Shown here piece by piece: positions 8,570-15,567 of a stretch of 33,797 bases of DNA. The stretch covers positions 1-33,797 of the forward strand of contig JAKOUW010000204.1 of NCBI GenBank assembly GCA_029782365.1. The letters run 5' to 3'. Numbering within the stretch: position 1 is the stretch's first letter; each line of letters opens with the position of its first letter. A program made the position numbers and the translations under genes. The notes under the pieces are model-generated. The model ran no database searches, had not been told where the DNA came from, and saw nothing but the letters and a program-made list of their open reading frames with translations. The stretch comes from Chloroflexota bacterium (GTDB lineage: Bacteria > Chloroflexota > Anaerolineae > Anaerolineales > UBA4823).

Positions 8570-9345
8570 ACACCCAGCGTCCCTCGGTTTTCAGCCTCAC
8601 CTATTACATTGGCTTGATCGTTTTGTTGTACGTGCCCATCGGCGTTTTATTCGTGTTTTCGCTCAATTCCAATACCAGCCTTTCATTCCCGCTGGAGGGG
8701 TTCACCCTGTCGTGGTATCAAAAACTGCTCGCCACGCCCGAAGTCTTGCAGGCCGCCCGCAACAGCCTGTTCGTGGCGGCCGGCAGCAGCCTGGCGGCGA
8801 CCCTGCTTGGCACTATGGTGTCCATCCTGTATCTGCGCTACCAGTTCAGGGCCAAGAATTTGCTGTTGATGCTGGCCGTTTTGCCGCTGATCGTCCCCTA
8901 TATCGTCCTGGCCGTCGCCCTGCTGCTGCTTTTTTCGGTGCTGCATATCCAGCGCTCGCTGTGGACCATCGGCTTTGCCCACACGGTGATCGCCCTGCCG
9001 TACACTTTGTTGATCATCTCCTCCCGGCTGGCCGGCTTCGACCTCGACCTCGAGGATGCGGCCATGGACCTGGGCGCCGATTACCTGACCACCTTGAGAC
9101 GCATCGTCCTGCCGATGATTTTCCCGGCCATCGTATCGGCCTGGCTGACGGCCTTCACCGTATCGTTCGACGAATTTGCGCTGGCCTTGTTCCTGGCCGG
9201 CACCCAACCGACATTTCCGGTGTACCTGTTCAGCCAACTGCGCTTTGCCAACCGCCTGCCCATCATGATCGCCCTGGCGGTGCTGTTGATGATCGGCACG
9301 CTGACCCTGGTTTTCATCGCGGAACGCATCCGGCAGGTGAAATAA
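8566..9345 (+). CDS. ABC transporter permease, PotC-like
   Basis: A 259-residue second permease of the transporter. Its ATG overlaps the stop of the previous gene (ATGA, 8566-8569), so translation is coupled. The EAA loop is EDAAMDLGADYLTTLRRIVL, and the protein has about six transmembrane helices starting with TYYIGLIVLLYVPIGVLFV. The segment FTVSFDEFALALFLAG is typical of PotC-like proteins. The operon ends here. In most homologous systems an ATPase (PotA) is encoded in the same operon, but the 257 bp that follow have no such gene and the next gene is on the other strand. The subunit must come from elsewhere if the transporter works. Confidence 0.88.
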   Translation: MNTQRPSVFSLTYYIGLIVLLYVPIGVLFVFSLNSNTSLSFPLEGFTLSWYQKLLATPEVLQAARNSLFVAAGSSLAATLLGTMVSILYLRYQFRAKNLLLMLAVLPLIVPYIVLAVALLLLFSVLHIQRSLWTIGFAHTVIALPYTLLIISSRLAGFDLDLEDAAMDLGADYLTTLRRIVLPMIFPAIVSAWLTAFTVSFDEFALALFLAGTQPTFPVYLFSQLRFANRLPIMIALAVLLMIGTLTLVFIAERIRQVK

Positions 9346-9430
9346 AAAGAGGTGGAAAGGCAAATCGTTCCCGGCTCAAGGTCGGGAAAAAGCTGGCAAA
9401 AAGGCGGTTGAACGGCGCGTCGAGGACAAA

Positions 9431-9584
9431 GGCCGCTCTGCTGGGAACGCCCGTCCACAGCGGCCGGCGGCGCGCCAACTGCGATCACCCCGCCGCTGTG
9501 CCCAGGGCCTCGCGGGCAGACCCATCGAAGGCGGTCAGTCTGGCGGACAAACTGCTGTCTGCCCGGCCGGTCGGCAGGGTGATC
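9431..9584. ncRNA. Candidate structured RNA (nested stems) between convergent genes
   Basis: Two structured blocks lie in the 257-bp gap between potC-like and the DUF2461 gene. Block 1 pairs GGCCGCT (9431-9437) with AGCGGCC (9459-9465), with a small GGG-AACG-CCC hairpin inside. Block 2 pairs GATCACCC (9483-9490) with GGGTGATC (9577-9584), continues past one C-A mismatch with GCCG/CGGC, and encloses CGGGCAGAC (9513-9521) paired with GTCTGCCCG (9557-9565). This makes a rod of about 100 nt with an uneven internal loop. No T-run follows on either strand, so it is not a plain terminator. It does not show the conserved blocks of RNase P RNA, tmRNA or SRP RNA. Strand is unknown. Confidence 0.4.
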
Positions 9585-9602
9585 GGGCGGGGGGTTCTCC
9601 CC

Positions 9603-10268
9603 TCACGCAATCGTCGCCACGAAATCTAAGAACGGGCGCAGGGCTCGGCAGGCGTCGATCACCTGGCCGGCAAAGCCGGGATCGAGCGCCTCAGCGTCGC
9701 GCACGGGGCGCAGAGCGGTGATCTGCTTGAGCTGCAGCAGGTCCAGGTGGGGATGCGCTTTGTCGTAACCCTTGGGGGCAGTCTTCAGGCGCTCGCCAGA
9801 GACTTTGCCAAAGAGGCGCACAAAATCCGGCCCGGAGACGGCCTGCAGGAACTCGCCTGGGTGCTGGTCGATGGCCTGGCGGAAACGCTCGAGCTGGGCA
9901 GGCTCGGGCAGGTACAGCCCGCCGGCCACCAGCGAGTGGTCGCCCGGCTCAAGGGAGAGGTAGTAGCCGCGCCAGGTGCTCTTCCAGCCCTGCGGGCCGA
10001 TCAGCGCGCCGAAGTTGGTCTTGTACGGCGACTTGTCTTTGGAGAAGCGCACATCGCGGTAGATGCGCGGCGTACACTGCCGGGCCTGCAGGCCGCCCAG
10101 CCCGTCGGAGAGGCGGAATTCGTCGATGATGATCTCGAGGAAATCTTCGAAGCGCTGGCGAGCGGCGTCGTACTCGGAGCGGTGCTCTTCGAACCAGGCT
10201 TTGTGGTTGTTCTGGCGCAGGCCGGCCAGGAAATGCAGGATGAGAGTCAGGTCGGGTGCAGCGGTCAT
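9603..10268 (-). CDS. DUF2461 family protein
   Basis: A 221-residue protein matching the DUF2461 (TIGR02453) family over its whole length. Visible family blocks are FLAGLRQNNHKAWFEEHR near the N-terminus, RIYRDVRFSKDKSPYKTNFG around residues 68-87, and a GYYLSLEPGDHSLVAGGLYL strand-turn-strand followed by LERFRQAI. No catalytic role is established for the family as far as I know. AGGAG lies seven bases before the ATG at 10268, and a TATAAT lies about 20 bp upstream of the start, so the mRNA leader would be very short. It stands alone on the minus strand, convergent with the polyamine-type transporter. Confidence 0.88.
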   Translation of the reverse strand: MTAAPDLTLILHFLAGLRQNNHKAWFEEHRSEYDAARQRFEDFLEIIIDEFRLSDGLGGLQARQCTPRIYRDVRFSKDKSPYKTNFGALIGPQGWKSTWRGYYLSLEPGDHSLVAGGLYLPEPAQLERFRQAIDQHPGEFLQAVSGPDFVRLFGKVSGERLKTAPKGYDKAHPHLDLLQLKQITALRPVRDAEALDPGFAGQVIDACRALRPFLDFVATIA

Positions 10269-10286
10269 CGCGGTCTCCTTTTTGTT

Positions 10287-10292
10287 ATTATA
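10287..10292 (-). promoter_or_regulatory. Likely -10 of the DUF2461 gene
   Basis: TATAAT on the minus strand (10292-10287), with a weak TGGAAC -35 candidate 17 bp upstream (10310-10315). The resulting leader is only about 10-15 nt and just covers the ribosome site. Confidence 0.4.
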
Positions 10293-10444
10293 TGCCGATC
10301 TGCGCGCCTGTTCCAGGCCAGGCCGTTTGATTAATGACCCTTAAGCGCCAGACGAGCCGGGCTGGATTATAATTCAGATAATGTATATCTTGAATGCTGG
10401 AAAACTTTCCTGCAAAACACATGCGGTTTGAATGGAGGAATGCC

Positions 10445-11257
10445 ATGCGCAACCAGCCTCGTTCTGTTTTGATGATCGGTGGGATGCTCGTTCTGGTTGT
10501 TTCGCTGGCCTGTTCGCTGGCGGCGCCCCAAGCCGGTCAGCCAACCCTGGCGCCCCTGCCCGATAAGAAAACTACGCCGCTCCCGGTAGGTAACTCACCC
10601 TCACCCACGGCAACTTCTGGCGTGGATTCCCTGACAGACTCGCTCCTTTCCACCGCCACGGCTGAATATGCTCTCTTGGAAACGATGATCTCGGCGGCTA
10701 CTGGCACGCCGACCCAGCCGGCGGCCGGCGTGAATTCCGGGACCAGCGGTGGAACCGGCGGCAGCTCTGGCAGCGGTTCAGGAGGGGGCAGCGCGGGCGG
10801 AAGCGGCGGCGGCGCAGGCTCCGGCGGCAGTGGAAGCGCCACACCTACGTCCACTCCCTCGCCCACGCCCAGCGAGACGGCTTTGCCCTCCGCCCACCCG
10901 TATATCGTCAAGCAGATTATGACCCTGGGGGGCGAAGTCATCTCGGGGGTGGTGTGCAGCACCGCCCAGCCCTTCACCGTTCTTTCCACAACCCCGCTGG
11001 TCACGTTCACCTTCCTGTTCACCCCGCAGGATGCCCAGCATGGCAATGTGACTTACTCGTATTCGATCCCCAAAGCAGGCGAGTCGCACCAGGCCGCCGG
11101 GACGTATACCATCACCCCGCTGGGCAACGACGGCACCCTGCAGGTCTCACTGAGCCTGCTGGATCATGTGGTATTTAAGGGCTTCGACGGCAACATACCC
11201 AACCGCTACAAGTTCAACCTGGTGCCGGACGCCAGCGTCACCTGCCCGAAACCGTGA
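10445..11257 (+). CDS. Lipoprotein with Gly/Ser-rich linker, unknown function
   Basis: A 270-residue protein. The start at 10445 is chosen because GGAGG lies six bases upstream (10434-10438); an earlier in-frame ATG at 10394 has no such site. A signal peptide ends in a lipobox-like V-S-L-A-C23, so the protein is probably lipid-anchored, although Leu would be more usual at -3. It is followed by a Thr/Pro/Ser region, a Gly/Ser-only linker of about 30 residues near 100-133, another TPTSTPSPTPS stretch and a C-terminal domain of about 120 residues. That domain has predicted beta strands and two Cys (GVVCST and VTCPKP) that could form a disulfide. I do not recognise the domain. A TATAAT lies at 10368-10373. 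It ends 12 bp from the convergent MFS gene. Confidence 0.75.
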   Translation: MRNQPRSVLMIGGMLVLVVSLACSLAAPQAGQPTLAPLPDKKTTPLPVGNSPSPTATSGVDSLTDSLLSTATAEYALLETMISAATGTPTQPAAGVNSGTSGGTGGSSGSGSGGGSAGGSGGGAGSGGSGSATPTSTPSPTPSETALPSAHPYIVKQIMTLGGEVISGVVCSTAQPFTVLSTTPLVTFTFLFTPQDAQHGNVTYSYSIPKAGESHQAAGTYTITPLGNDGTLQVSLSLLDHVVFKGFDGNIPNRYKFNLVPDASVTCPKP

Positions 11258-11269
11258 GCACAGCCGGGT

Positions 11270-12583
11270 TTAATCCGGTTCTGCCTGCAGGTTCAGCGCG
11301 CCAGCCTGGCGCGGCTCGCGCACGGTGAAGCGCAGTAAGGCCCAACAGCCGCTGCCGATGGCGAGGGCCAGGACGAACATGGGCTGGTAGCCGGCGGCGC
11401 CTGCCAGCCACCCGCCGATCAAAGGCGCCAGCGCGCTGGTCACGCCGGGCAGGGTGTTGGCCAGGCCGATGTAAGTCGGGCGGTTTTCCGCGCTGGTAAA
11501 TTCATACACGATGGAAATGCCGGAGATAAACGTGCCGGCGTTGACCGCGCCGCGCAAAAAGAAGATCGGGTAAAACCACAGCGGGCCAGGCGCAACAATT
11601 GCCAGCCCCAGCGACAGGGCGCTCAACAGCATGCAGATTTCCAGGCTCATCTTGTGTCCTCTGCGGTCAGCCAGGAAGCCGAAGAACAGATTTGCCAGGG
11701 TCAGCCCCACCTGCATGGCGATCATGAACCCGCTGGCTTGCGCGTCCGACATCCGCCAGGTCTTGACGGCGTACACCACCAGGAAGCCGTTGGCCATGCT
11801 GCTCAGGCTGAACGTGAGTGATGAGAGCAGGTAAAGGCTGAAGTTGCGGTCACGGCGCAGGACGGCGGGCAGCGTGCGGAAATAATCCCACTCTGAGACG
11901 GCCGGCTTGCTGGTGGCCACGGCGGGCTCGCGCGCCAGCGAGAGGAAAATCCACGAGATGAAGATCATCACGCCGGCAAGGGCAAAACAGTACACATACC
12001 CCAGCGGAAAAGGAAACGCCGCCAGCATCCAGGGGATGGCCAGCGCGCCCAGGATGCCCGTGCCGTTGCCGAGAAAATTCGTGATGCCAAAGAAGCGCCC
12101 GCGCCGCTCCAGAGGGATGATCTTGGCGATCATATCCTGCCAGCCGACGACGATCAGCCCGGCGCCGATGGTGTGCCAGGCATAAAGAAAGAAGAAGACC
12201 GCCAGGGCCAGCGTTGGCTGGCCGGTTGCCAGCCAATAGGCCGTCGGCGCCAGTAAAATCACCGGCACGCGCTCCGAAAAAAAGCCCACGTTGACCGGGA
12301 AGAACTTTTTCAACGGGGCGCGCTCGACGGCATTGGCAGTGAAAAGCTGCGGCACCAGGTAGCCGGCGGTGCTGAGCAGGGGGATCAGGCCGATGATCAG
12401 CGGGTTGGTGGTGAAATGGCTGACATACAGCGGCAGAACGACGGCGGAAGCGATGAAGCTCATGCCAAACCAGAAACTGGCGCCGTCCAGCGAATTGACC
12501 AGGAAGTTCCAGCGGTAGTCGCGCTCGATCTGTGTCGGTAGATGGGAACCGGCGCCAGGGATTTCAGTCATCGCCGGCGCCAT
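11270..12583 (-). CDS. MFS transporter
   Basis: A membrane protein of 437 residues (433 if it starts at the ATG at 12571) with about twelve hydrophobic helices and a central break near residues 215-235 (REPAVATSKPAVSEWDYF), as in the major facilitator superfamily. Loop motif GFLADRRGHK fits the MFS motif-A-like loop, here between helices 8 and 9. IPLERRGRFFGITNF resembles a loop seen in many uncharacterised drug/metabolite exporters. Substrate cannot be inferred. The start is unsettled: AAGG abuts the ATG at 12583, while AAGGA is 11 bases before the ATG at 12571. A good promoter lies at 12632-12660. The gene is convergent with the lipoprotein gene. Confidence 0.85.
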   Translation of the reverse strand: MAPAMTEIPGAGSHLPTQIERDYRWNFLVNSLDGASFWFGMSFIASAVVLPLYVSHFTTNPLIIGLIPLLSTAGYLVPQLFTANAVERAPLKKFFPVNVGFFSERVPVILLAPTAYWLATGQPTLALAVFFFLYAWHTIGAGLIVVGWQDMIAKIIPLERRGRFFGITNFLGNGTGILGALAIPWMLAAFPFPLGYVYCFALAGVMIFISWIFLSLAREPAVATSKPAVSEWDYFRTLPAVLRRDRNFSLYLLSSLTFSLSSMANGFLVVYAVKTWRMSDAQASGFMIAMQVGLTLANLFFGFLADRRGHKMSLEICMLLSALSLGLAIVAPGPLWFYPIFFLRGAVNAGTFISGISIVYEFTSAENRPTYIGLANTLPGVTSALAPLIGGWLAGAAGYQPMFVLALAIGSGCWALLRFTVREPRQAGALNLQAEPD

Positions 12584-12631
12584 CCTTGCCAGGGATTAAG
12601 TGGATAAAGGAAAGATTTTTGCATGACCAGG

Positions 12632-12660
12632 ATTGTACATGTTCGCCCAAATCTGAGCAA
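12632..12660 (-). promoter_or_regulatory. Promoter of the MFS transporter
   Basis: On the minus strand TTGCTC (12660-12655) and TACAAT (12637-12632) are separated by 17 bp, close to the sigma-70 consensus. The start codon is about 50-60 bp downstream. Confidence 0.55.
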
Positions 12661-12691
12661 GGAAACTGGCCGCTTTCTATTTATTCCTTCT

Positions 12692-13064
12692 CTCCTGCGC
12701 CCGCACGGCGGAGGCGCGCCTGCGCCTCCAAAATGGGCGGTAGGGGCGCAGGGGTAAGCCGGTGGGTTAAACCGTTCCAATCCTCCCCTGCGCCCGCACG
12801 GCGGAGGCGCGCCTGCGCCTCCAAAATGGGCGGTAGGGGCGCAGGGGTAAGCCGGTGGGTCAAACCGTTCCAATCCTCCCCTGCGCCCGCACGGCGGAGG
12901 CGCGCCCGCGCCTCCAAAATGGGCGGTAGGGGCGCAGGGGTAAGCCGAGGGATCAGACCGCCAAAATCCTCCCCTGCGCCCGCACCCGCACAGCGCCATA
13001 GTTCCGCAGGGGCGCAGGGGTAAGCCGGTGGGTAAAACCATTCCAATCATCCCCTGCGCCCGTA
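12692..13064. repeat. 93-bp tandem array of nested hairpin units
   Basis: Units start at 12692, 12785, 12878 and 12971, with a truncated one at 13051. The first three are exactly 93 bp and nearly identical, and the fourth is 80 bp. Each full unit has outer arms CCCCTGCGCCC and GGGCGCAGGGG enclosing an inner perfect stem GGAGGCGC/GCGCCTCC with a 4-base loop, then a conserved 30-bp linker beginning TAAGCCG. In unit 3 the only inner change is in the loop (GCCT to GCCC). Unit 4 keeps the outer arms and linker but has a different 27-base interior. The array fills most of the 489-bp gap between the MFS and beta-lactamase-fold genes. There are no unique spacers, so it is not CRISPR. Open frames through it reflect the period of 31 codons, not coding. 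Confidence 0.9.
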
Positions 13065-13072
13065 CGAGTGCA

Positions 13073-15271
13073 TCAGCGTTTCAGGTGCGGCAGGTAGCCG
13101 CGGCCGTGCGCCGGGTAGCCAAACTGCGGAAAATACTCGACATTCTTCGGCCAGGCGCCGATGCCGTCCGCCACGCCGTACAGTACAGGGTCGATCAGGC
13201 TGATATCCAGGCCAGAGGGGTCATCGCGCTGGTTGAAGAGCACCACATAATTGACATGGTCGTAGCGCCGCACCATGAAGGTGTAGGTGCCGGGCAGACT
13301 GCCGTTGTGCCAGGCGTTTTGACCGCCGGTCACACTGCGCGCCGCCCAGCCGCAGCCGTACCACGATCCATCGTTGAACGCTCCCAACGGCGGGATGGCA
13401 AAGATGGAGGCGATCGAGGCCGGGTCGAGCACCGGGAAGCCGCTGGAGGCGTCGAAGGCGGTGGTGAAGCGCACCAGGTCAATGGCAGACGCCAACCAGC
13501 CGCCGTGCGAATCCATATTCTCGATGTTAAACCAGCCGTACGGCCCCATGGCGTTCACCGGCGCTCCCGCATGCCGCACATTGCCGTACAGGCCCGGGTC
13601 GGTCTGGTAATAGGCCACTTCATTGGACTGGCGCAGCTCCATCTCCGAGCGCCCCAGCGCCATGTATTTCAGATGCAGGGGGGCGAACACATGCTGCTGC
13701 ATGTAATTCAGGTAGCTTTGTCCGCTGACCGCTTCAATGATGCGCCCTAAAAGCAGGTAGCCGTAATTGCTGTAGTGGTACTGACTGCCGGGAGCGAAAT
13801 CCAGCGGGCGGATGGTGGACATGTAGCGGATGATGTTGGCCTGGGTGACGGGCAGAGACACGCCCAGGGCGCTGGCGATCGTCTGATCGGCGAACATCGG
13901 GTCGAAATTGGTGCTGTCGCGGTCCCATCCGCCGGTGTGGTGCAGCAGGTGCTCGACGTTGATGTTATTGATGCGGCTGTCCACCAGCGGGCCGGGCAGG
14001 GCGACCAGGCTCACCAGTTTGGAGGTCAGCGCCAGGCTGCCTTCCTGGATGAGGCGCATCACCGCCATGGAGGTGAGGGCTTTGCTCAGGCTGGCGATGC
14101 GGAAGACCGACTCGGGCTGCACCGGGTCGATGTTGTCATAGTCCCAGCGGTAAGCGCGCGCCAGCACCAGCCGGCTGTCCTTGGTGACTGCCAGGGTGGC
14201 GCTGTGCACGCCGCGATCCTGCATGAAGGTCTGCATGGCGCTGTCGAAGGCGCCCAGGCCGGGGGCGGCGGCTCCGCTGGTTGACCAGGCGCGCGTGCGC
14301 TGGACGTGCGCCATGACGAACTTGCGCCCGGAGTCGTCGTAACTGTCGATCACGTTTGGCTCAAGGTCGGCCTTGGCATTGTCCACCGCTTTGCTGTAGA
14401 TGAAGGAAGGCGTGCCGTACCACAGGGTGCTCGGCCGGTTATCTTGCACCATGAAATAAGCGAAATACGCCGTGCCGCCGATGTTGTACCCGCTGGCGTC
14501 GGTGACGCGGTAGCCCTGCGGGTTGTACAGGATCCAGTTGTTGACCAGGTCGGTGGCCGTATTGCCGTGCCGCGCCAGCCAGTTTCCGCTGCCCAGGTCG
14601 GACCAGATGGAGATGTAATAATCGGCGCCGCTCACCGGGTAGCCGTCCACGGCCAGCGGGCGCAGGTGGTAGGTGTTGATATTGGTGTTTACGAAAGATT
14701 GGTATTGGGCATTCGTGGCGTCGTGGATGCCGGTGTAGGCCGCGGCCTGTTTCAACCACACGGCGGCAAAGCGGGTGGCGCCGTTGTCCTGGTAACCAGA
14801 GACTGAAATGGGAATATAACCGGTAGCCGCATAGTCGTCAAATTTCGTCTGGTAGCTATTGTGGTCCATGCCGCGCCACTCGTACCAGTCGGTGAGGCCG
14901 TCGCGCACAAAAATGCCGGAATAGCTGGCGCCCACGCCGCTGTTATCCACGCCTTCCACCCGGGTCGTGCGGTAGCCCTGGTTGGTAAGCTGGGTCCAGC
15001 GCGCATCCCACACCGCCGCCGAGACGTCCATCAGCAAAGCCTGGTGGGGCGTCTGGAGCTGGTAGGCGGCGGGCGCCGCCGACGGCCCAGCCGGTGCAGC
15101 CACCGCGGCAGGGCCGGCAAGCTGGCCGGGCAGGGGATTGTCCGGCATCCAGCCGCCGGAGATGCCGGCGGGCGCCGCCAGGGCGGAGAACTTGAACAGC
15201 GGTTTGGCCAACCCGGCGGCCGCCAGCGCAGCCAGCCCCTGAAGAAAACGCCTGCGCGAGATTTGGCTCAT
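13073..15271 (-). CDS. Tat-exported beta-lactamase-fold serine hydrolase with N-terminal tandem repeats (polyglycine-hydrolase-like)
   Basis: A 732-residue protein. The start at 15271 has AAGGAG five bases upstream; the in-frame GTG six bases earlier overlaps that site. A twin-arginine signal S5-R-R-R-F-L-Q is followed by a hydrophobic helix. Residues of about 75-330 form five repeats of ~50 residues, each with a GYR/GY turn and an F/Y-x-x-x-W/F-x-x-x end, resembling Bacterial tandem repeat domain 1. The C-terminal ~370 residues are a beta-lactamase (serine hydrolase S12-like) domain with S394-L-S-K397, Y500-S-N502 and H655-N-G657. This architecture is known from polyglycine hydrolases and related secreted esterases/peptidases. 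It should act outside the cytoplasm. The substrate is unknown and resistance to beta-lactams is not implied. Confidence 0.85.
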   Translation of the reverse strand: MSQISRRRFLQGLAALAAAGLAKPLFKFSALAAPAGISGGWMPDNPLPGQLAGPAAVAAPAGPSAAPAAYQLQTPHQALLMDVSAAVWDARWTQLTNQGYRTTRVEGVDNSGVGASYSGIFVRDGLTDWYEWRGMDHNSYQTKFDDYAATGYIPISVSGYQDNGATRFAAVWLKQAAAYTGIHDATNAQYQSFVNTNINTYHLRPLAVDGYPVSGADYYISIWSDLGSGNWLARHGNTATDLVNNWILYNPQGYRVTDASGYNIGGTAYFAYFMVQDNRPSTLWYGTPSFIYSKAVDNAKADLEPNVIDSYDDSGRKFVMAHVQRTRAWSTSGAAAPGLGAFDSAMQTFMQDRGVHSATLAVTKDSRLVLARAYRWDYDNIDPVQPESVFRIASLSKALTSMAVMRLIQEGSLALTSKLVSLVALPGPLVDSRINNINVEHLLHHTGGWDRDSTNFDPMFADQTIASALGVSLPVTQANIIRYMSTIRPLDFAPGSQYHYSNYGYLLLGRIIEAVSGQSYLNYMQQHVFAPLHLKYMALGRSEMELRQSNEVAYYQTDPGLYGNVRHAGAPVNAMGPYGWFNIENMDSHGGWLASAIDLVRFTTAFDASSGFPVLDPASIASIFAIPPLGAFNDGSWYGCGWAARSVTGGQNAWHNGSLPGTYTFMVRRYDHVNYVVLFNQRDDPSGLDISLIDPVLYGVADGIGAWPKNVEYFPQFGYPAHGRGYLPHLKR

Positions 15272-15315
15272 TATCACTCCTTCCTGAATAAAACGGAGGA
15301 ATAGTATCGTTATAT

Positions 15316-15331
15316 TATAATCTGATATAAT
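15316..15331 (+). promoter_or_regulatory. AT-rich divergent promoter with two TATAAT boxes
   Basis: TATAAT occurs at 15316-15321, and TGATATAAT (extended -10) at 15323-15331. This is the only AT-rich part of the 296-bp gap between the divergent hydrolase and propeller genes. A plus-strand transcript would have a leader of about 230 nt before the ATG at 15568, in which I see no known riboswitch. A minus-strand TATAAT overlapping the same block could serve the hydrolase. Confidence 0.45.
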
Positions 15332-15567
15332 TTATCTGAATGGGCCGCATCCCGCACGACTGAACCTGGAAGGCATGCCGCTTATTGTTAATGCCATCCA
15401 TTGCGATCGAAACCGCAGCGCTCAAACCAGGAATGTGACAGGGATTGCGCATGACCCACCCACCAACCCGCCGGCTTCGTGTTTCAGATTGGGTCTGTCC
15501 GCCCGCCGCCGGGAAGCTGGAAAACAAATCGTATTTTCAGTCTGCTGCATAACCGCCGAGGTGCCGC

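Noticed and set aside
9346..9602. RNase P RNA, tmRNA or SRP RNA
   Set aside because: Nested stems are present but I could not find the conserved blocks of these RNAs.
9346..9602. Remnant of a potA ATPase gene
   Set aside because: No Walker A, LSGGQ or other ABC signature is readable in any frame.
12532..13050. Repetitive proteins encoded by the array on either strand
   Set aside because: The 93-bp period equals 31 codons, so any stop-free frame stays open. No ribosome site or known protein is seen.
12692..13064. CRISPR array
   Set aside because: Units of 93 bp are contiguous and near-identical with no variable spacers, and no cas gene is present.
12692..13064. Integron attC-like sites
   Set aside because: A GTTAAAC-like box appears in only one unit, there are no cassettes between units and no integrase.
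13073..15271. Beta-lactam resistance gene
   Set aside because: Large size, Tat signal, N-terminal repeats and HNG in place of KTG point to a secreted hydrolase of the wider fold family.
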